A DNA stretch of 64,000 nucleotides from Forficula auricularia (Eukaryota; Arthropoda; Insecta; Dermaptera; Forficulidae), in the NCBI GenBank assembly GCA_024734495.1, contig JALMQS010000268.1, positions 1 through 64,000 of the forward strand, read 5' to 3'. Position 1 is the stretch's first letter. Each line of letters opens with the position of its first letter. The notes beneath the pieces were generated by a model. That model was not told the origin of the DNA and did not search any database. It was given only the letters and a program-made list of their open reading frames with translations. Position numbers and translations under genes: made by a program. Of this stretch, positions 60,165-64,000 are shown piece by piece.

Positions 60165-60340
60165 GATTTCGAGTTACAATTTTTAGAAATTTCGAGTTAC
60201 AATTTTTACAAATTTTGAGTTACAATTTTTACAAATTTACAACTTTACAACTTTTACGAACTTCCATTTAAAATTTTAGAAATTTACAACCTTACAGTTT
60301 TTATTAATTTCCATCCACAATTTTCACAACCTTCAAACTA
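60165..60340. repeat. Short-period tandem repeat
   Basis: Three or more copies of a ~23-base unit (TTCGAGTTACAATTTTTA...), decaying into TTACAACTTT-type units. Confidence 0.7.
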
Positions 60341-61010
60341 ACCTCCATTTCACCTCAATAAAATAAACTTTATATACAATTTTTACATTATTCAAATTTT
60401 ACAAAACAAAATGAAAAATTTAAGTCCTTTTTAATTCAATAACTCACTGTTTTACATTTTTTAAATTTTACCAAAAAGTTTTGAATTATTTATTTGCTGG
60501 TTAATTATTATTTTTTTATTTGTTATTATATTAATTACTTTTATAAGTAAGCAGATCGCCCTTCAATCTTCATGCATCATTCTGAAATTGTTTTCTGAAT
60601 CTTCAAGGTTATACTAGCGCTTCCGAAGTTCTACTATCAATCGAACAACCAGATTCCTTCTTAAGGGTAAATTACTATTGCTTTTGATCTAACGAGATAA
60701 AGTCAATAAACCACCATATATCCCCCTTACTTGTGCGATTTCCATATGTACAACACCCCTTCGCGATCTTGATTAAATAACATTCGAAAGGAATCCTATG
60801 ACTTCAGAGACTGAAACTTCCTTCATCAGTCTTAATATCTCCGATCTAGCATATCATCCGAAATTTCCCCCAATTCTTTCTATGATTCAAGAGTCTGACT
60901 TAACTTATAGGTGATTCACTTTCTTGGTGTAACATCATCAAGCATTTTTATCATTTGAAAAAATTCTGAGCATAGATACTCATCGCGAATATGTTTTTCA
61001 TTTTTTTCTT
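60341..61010. other. 5' flank, no gene seen
   Basis: AT-rich sequence with no recognised feature. Confidence 0.4.
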
Positions 61011-61019
61011 TATATAATG

Positions 61020-61285
61020 ATATTGAAACAGAAGTAGTTGCACTAAAAAGGTGCAACCTCTGGAGCCCAGGATGAGATCTTTACATCATGAAAAGAAGAA
61101 TTCATTTTAGGGATTGTTTGGAGTTGAAGATATCTGTGGTAGATGGTCTTAAAAGACTGAAGGATATATGTCTCGAGAAGACGGGCAGAGAAAGCAAGTT
61201 CTAGTCTCTAGAAGCCATAGGGATAAACGAATTGACTAATGCATTTGTTCGATTAAATTCACTTGGTTTGAAAAAAAGCTTGCTC
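61020..61285 (-). pseudogene. LINE C-terminal remnant, decayed
   Basis: Minus strand reads EFNRTNALVNSFIPMASRD then a stop where the sister at 38279 has Trp. The following FSLLR-like segment is out of frame. The downstream 3' UTR block (GTTGCACCTTTTTAGTGCAA) is shared with 38180-38280. Same LINE family, older copy. Confidence 0.6.
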
Positions 61286-62378
61286 CAATGTCCCATTAAT
61301 ACTTCAATAATATACTTTAGAATTTCCGGGTATTCCCTGCACATTCAGAAAGTTTCATTTTTCATTATTTCAGGTTCTTTACAGGGTGAAATTATATGTT
61401 CTTTGAGGCAATAAAAGCATTTGCACTTTGAAAGTATTAATTAGAAAGAATTTTGGCTTATCATCAATTAATTACCAGAGCACCTAAGCACGTAAAGAAG
61501 AAGAATCAAGTTTTTACTAATTTATTCGTTACCATTTTCAATAAGCATGCGGTAAATGTGCTTGAATCAATTGTATGCAGATAAATAGGCATTTATAATG
61601 GTTGTTAGTTTTTATTTATTTATTTTGTTATTATACATTTAACAATAGATTATATAATTTGAGGACATGACCCAAATTCAAAAGCAGTTAATTGGAATCA
61701 ACATATAGCGATGATACAGACAATTAATTGCAAAAGGATATTTATATGGATGATGGGGGACATTATATTATACTTTCATTTATTAATGACTCATGAGCAG
61801 AAAAATAATCAAAAGTATTGTTATTATTATAGGACCTGAAACGTAGAATTCCAACCTCTTTTACTAATTTCCATATTGTATTATCATCTAAAATCAACAT
61901 AAAGGCTCAATTATAGACTTCGAATCGCGTTTACTTTGGATCGATTCTCGCTTCAGTCAGGGAAATTTGTATTCCTGGAAAGACTGTAAGGCGCCTCAGA
62001 ATTCCAGGAGAAAATAACGGAAACCACTCCTGAGAACAATTCCTCTAATAAAATTAATATACTGAGAATATTCTACATCAAAGTACTACTCCAAAATATT
62101 CGAAATCGACCCCTAAAAGCCGATATAACGAAAATATCGACTTGGCACTTGGGTTCATTTCCTGAGGGGGTGGATAAAACTCTTTTGATATATAAAAAAT
62201 TATCCATAATACTCCTGTGAATTTTTTACTTTCACATTTATATTTTTATGATGAGATACCTAAATGATTTTAAGTTAGAGTTAAATGGAGTATTATCGTG
62301 TGGTTTTAAATATAAGATTCGTTATGCAAATTTGCACTTTCTTAGTTTTCTGAACTTTATTATATGTTAATTTAATTG
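61286..62378. other. 5' flank, no gene seen
   Basis: AT-rich; no domain-bearing frame, RNA gene or repeat shared with the window was found. Confidence 0.4.
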
Positions 62379-62850
62379 TATATATCGTCGCCTTAGAGTG
62401 TAATCCTGCTAACTCACAACAAAGAAATTTTACAGTGCAGACAAAAAAACAAACAAAATATAATATTGTTGTTATGGAAAGAAACTATTTTTCACATTTT
62501 TTCTACAACTTACGATCGTAATTTTAATTATCAGTTTTACTTGGACGATGCTGCATCTCTTTTTCTTTCGAACGGTATTAATATGTCATTTTTGATAAAA
62601 AGTGGATTTAGCAGGTTTACACACTAAGGCGACAATATGACATATTAATACCATTAGAAAGAAAAGAAATTCAGCATCGTCCAAGTAAAACTACTACTTA
62701 AAATTACGATCGTAAGTTGTAGAAAAAAATGTGAAAAATAGTTTCTTTCCATAACAACAATATTATACCTATTTTGTTTGTTTTTTGTCTGTCCTGTAAA
62801 ATTTCTTTGTTGTAAGTTGGCGGGTCTACACTCTAAGGCAACGATATTTT
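62379..62850. mobile_element. Long foldback MITE, ~230-base arms
   Basis: ATATCGTCGCCTTAGAGTGT at the left and the complement of ATATCGTTGCCTTAGAGTGT at the right. Pairing continues through GCATCGTCCAAGTAAAAC and AACTTACGATCGTAATTTTA almost to the centre. The half-size relative is at 28090-28349. Confidence 0.8.
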
Positions 62851-63035
62851 TCTTCTTGTTTATCTGTTATTAATCTATACATAAAAATACATAAAATGTT
62901 AAGATATTTTTATTAATAGTATGTAATGAGTGTAGTAAGTAACTACTCTGTGTAGAATTGTATTTAATTTCCATTTTTTATGATTGATTCAAATGTTATT
63001 CAATAAAAATTTACATTAAATTTATTTAAAAAAAC

Positions 63036-63263
63036 TGGGCTGGACATATAGCCAGGACATCTGATGGACGATATGACAAGAGGATTCTCGAATGGAGGCC
63101 CAGAGAGAATGCTTTTCGAAGCAGAGGTCGACCACCGACAAGATGGTCCGTTGACATTAAACGTATCACCAGCAACTGGATACAATTAGCAGCGCAAGTC
63201 AGAATGAAATGAAGAATTCTGCGGGAGGCCTACGTCCAGCAGTGGACCAGAATGGCTGATTGA
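63036..63263 (+). pseudogene. RTE-type LINE ORF2 C-terminus with one stop
   Basis: Codes WAGHIARTSDGRYDKRILEW, then RGRPPTRWSVDIKRI and ILREAYVQQWTRMAD, then TGA. GRPPTRW and 'REAYVQQW' are diagnostic of RTE/BovB-like insect LINEs. A TGA replaces the usual Trp after VRMK, so it is broken. The element is 5'-truncated and ends in a (TGA)n tail. Confidence 0.82.
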
Positions 63264-63283
63264 TGATGATGATGATGATGATG
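63261..63283 (+). repeat. (TGA)n microsatellite tail of the LINE
   Basis: About seven TGA/GAT units begin inside the LINE stop codon, as typical for RTE elements that end in short tandem repeats. Confidence 0.85.
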
Positions 63284-64000
63284 ACATTACAATTACATTC
63301 AACGAAGAGCCTGTGGAAATATTTATTTGAAAAAAATATTTTATTTGACAACTTATTTTGGCCTTCCATTTCAGAACCCCTTTCGTCCTGGATATATGTA
63401 CTGTTGCAAATAAATGCATGTGTGATTAAGTAGTTGTATAAATTTTATTTCTATATTTGAGATCAAAACGAATTCTTTCGAGTGTGAACTCGGAGTAATT
63501 CAATAATATTGACCGAAACCTTGAAGATGTGAATCATCTTCTTAAGCGATTGATGTATCCTTAAGGTCCGCTTAATGTATGTCTACCTCGTCATTTCTTT
63601 TTATATTATTTCTATTTAAAGATAATTTATTCCATATAATTAGTATTTTTTCAACCGGTTATGAATGATATGACCTTAAACAAGTGACATCTCTATTAGT
63701 TGAAGTTTTTACAATTAAGATAGAATTAACTTTTTTGTTTTATGGCATCTGAGAAATATTTAATAAGTACATAGATTAAATTTATATTATATATTCTTGG
63801 ATGACAAAACCATATTTATTAATAGTGTCCTCCGCAAAGTTAGCTCAGAAATATATGATTTCAAATTGCCGATAGAAGTGAACTTTAAATTTCTAAGGAA
63901 ATCTCAGAAGAGGTTATTATCTACTAGGTTCTAGTAACTAGAAGATGGAATGGACTATTTTTAATTATATGTCAGAAGGGTTGTTTTCATCTGCCCTTAT
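63284..64000. other. 5' flank, no gene seen
   Basis: AT-rich; the 77-codon minus frame at 63186-63419 mostly overlaps the LINE tail and is not a gene. Confidence 0.4.

Overview
The window looks like an insect or close arthropod nuclear genome: AT-rich, intron-rich and crowded with hAT, Tc1/mariner and pogo-type MITEs, Helitrons, tRNA-derived SINEs, LINE remnants and Penelope-like retroelements (PLEs). The exact order cannot be fixed from the sequence alone. No bacterial-style operons, CRISPR arrays or rRNA genes are visible.

One host protein-coding gene is supported. It lies on the minus strand and spans 58754 down to 17633, with 15 coding exons whose splice sites and phases I joined by hand. 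It encodes a secreted protein of about 1,239 residues: signal peptide, four PAN/apple-type modules, glycine/tyrosine-rich linkers, an 8-cysteine domain and a proline/serine/threonine-rich tail. Each PAN module is coded by a pair of exons with the same phase pattern (enter phase 1, internal break phase 2, leave phase 1), which points to growth by duplication of exon pairs. Exon 10 carries an apparent 1-base deletion that would truncate the protein unless it is an assembly error. Introns 1 and 2 are each about 13.3 kb, and intron 14 is about 5.2 kb. A GC-rich putative promoter lies just upstream of exon 1.

Layout: 1-17,400 is the 3' flank, with repeats only. 17,385-18,050 holds the last exon and poly(A) signal. 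18,051-23,293 is intron 14 (pogo MITE, Helitron, SINE and one of a twin pair of ~0.83 kb elements). 23,294-31,869 is the compact block of exons 3-14. 31,870-45,131 is intron 2 (Helitron, second twin element, hAT MITEs, LINE pieces, a PLE endonuclease fragment split by a SINE). 45,132-45,270 is exon 2. 45,271-58,651 is intron 1 (Tc1 remnant, large foldback, LINE end, ribozyme palindromes). 58,652-58,754 is exon 1. 58,755-64,000 is the 5' flank, with repeats.

The most striking non-coding signal is a population of hammerhead-ribozyme-like motifs. Their shared layout is stem I, CUGANGA, one unpaired base, stem II, GAAA, a very short self-complementary stem III, then the cleavage position. They sit inside long inverted repeats that look like PLE terminal repeats. 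At least five sequence families are present. Several copies keep every core base, and two consensus copies lie in introns in the sense orientation of the host gene. PLEs elsewhere are known to carry hammerhead motifs, so the system is not new in kind. The diversity, the palindromic pairing and the sense-strand intronic placement here deserve testing.
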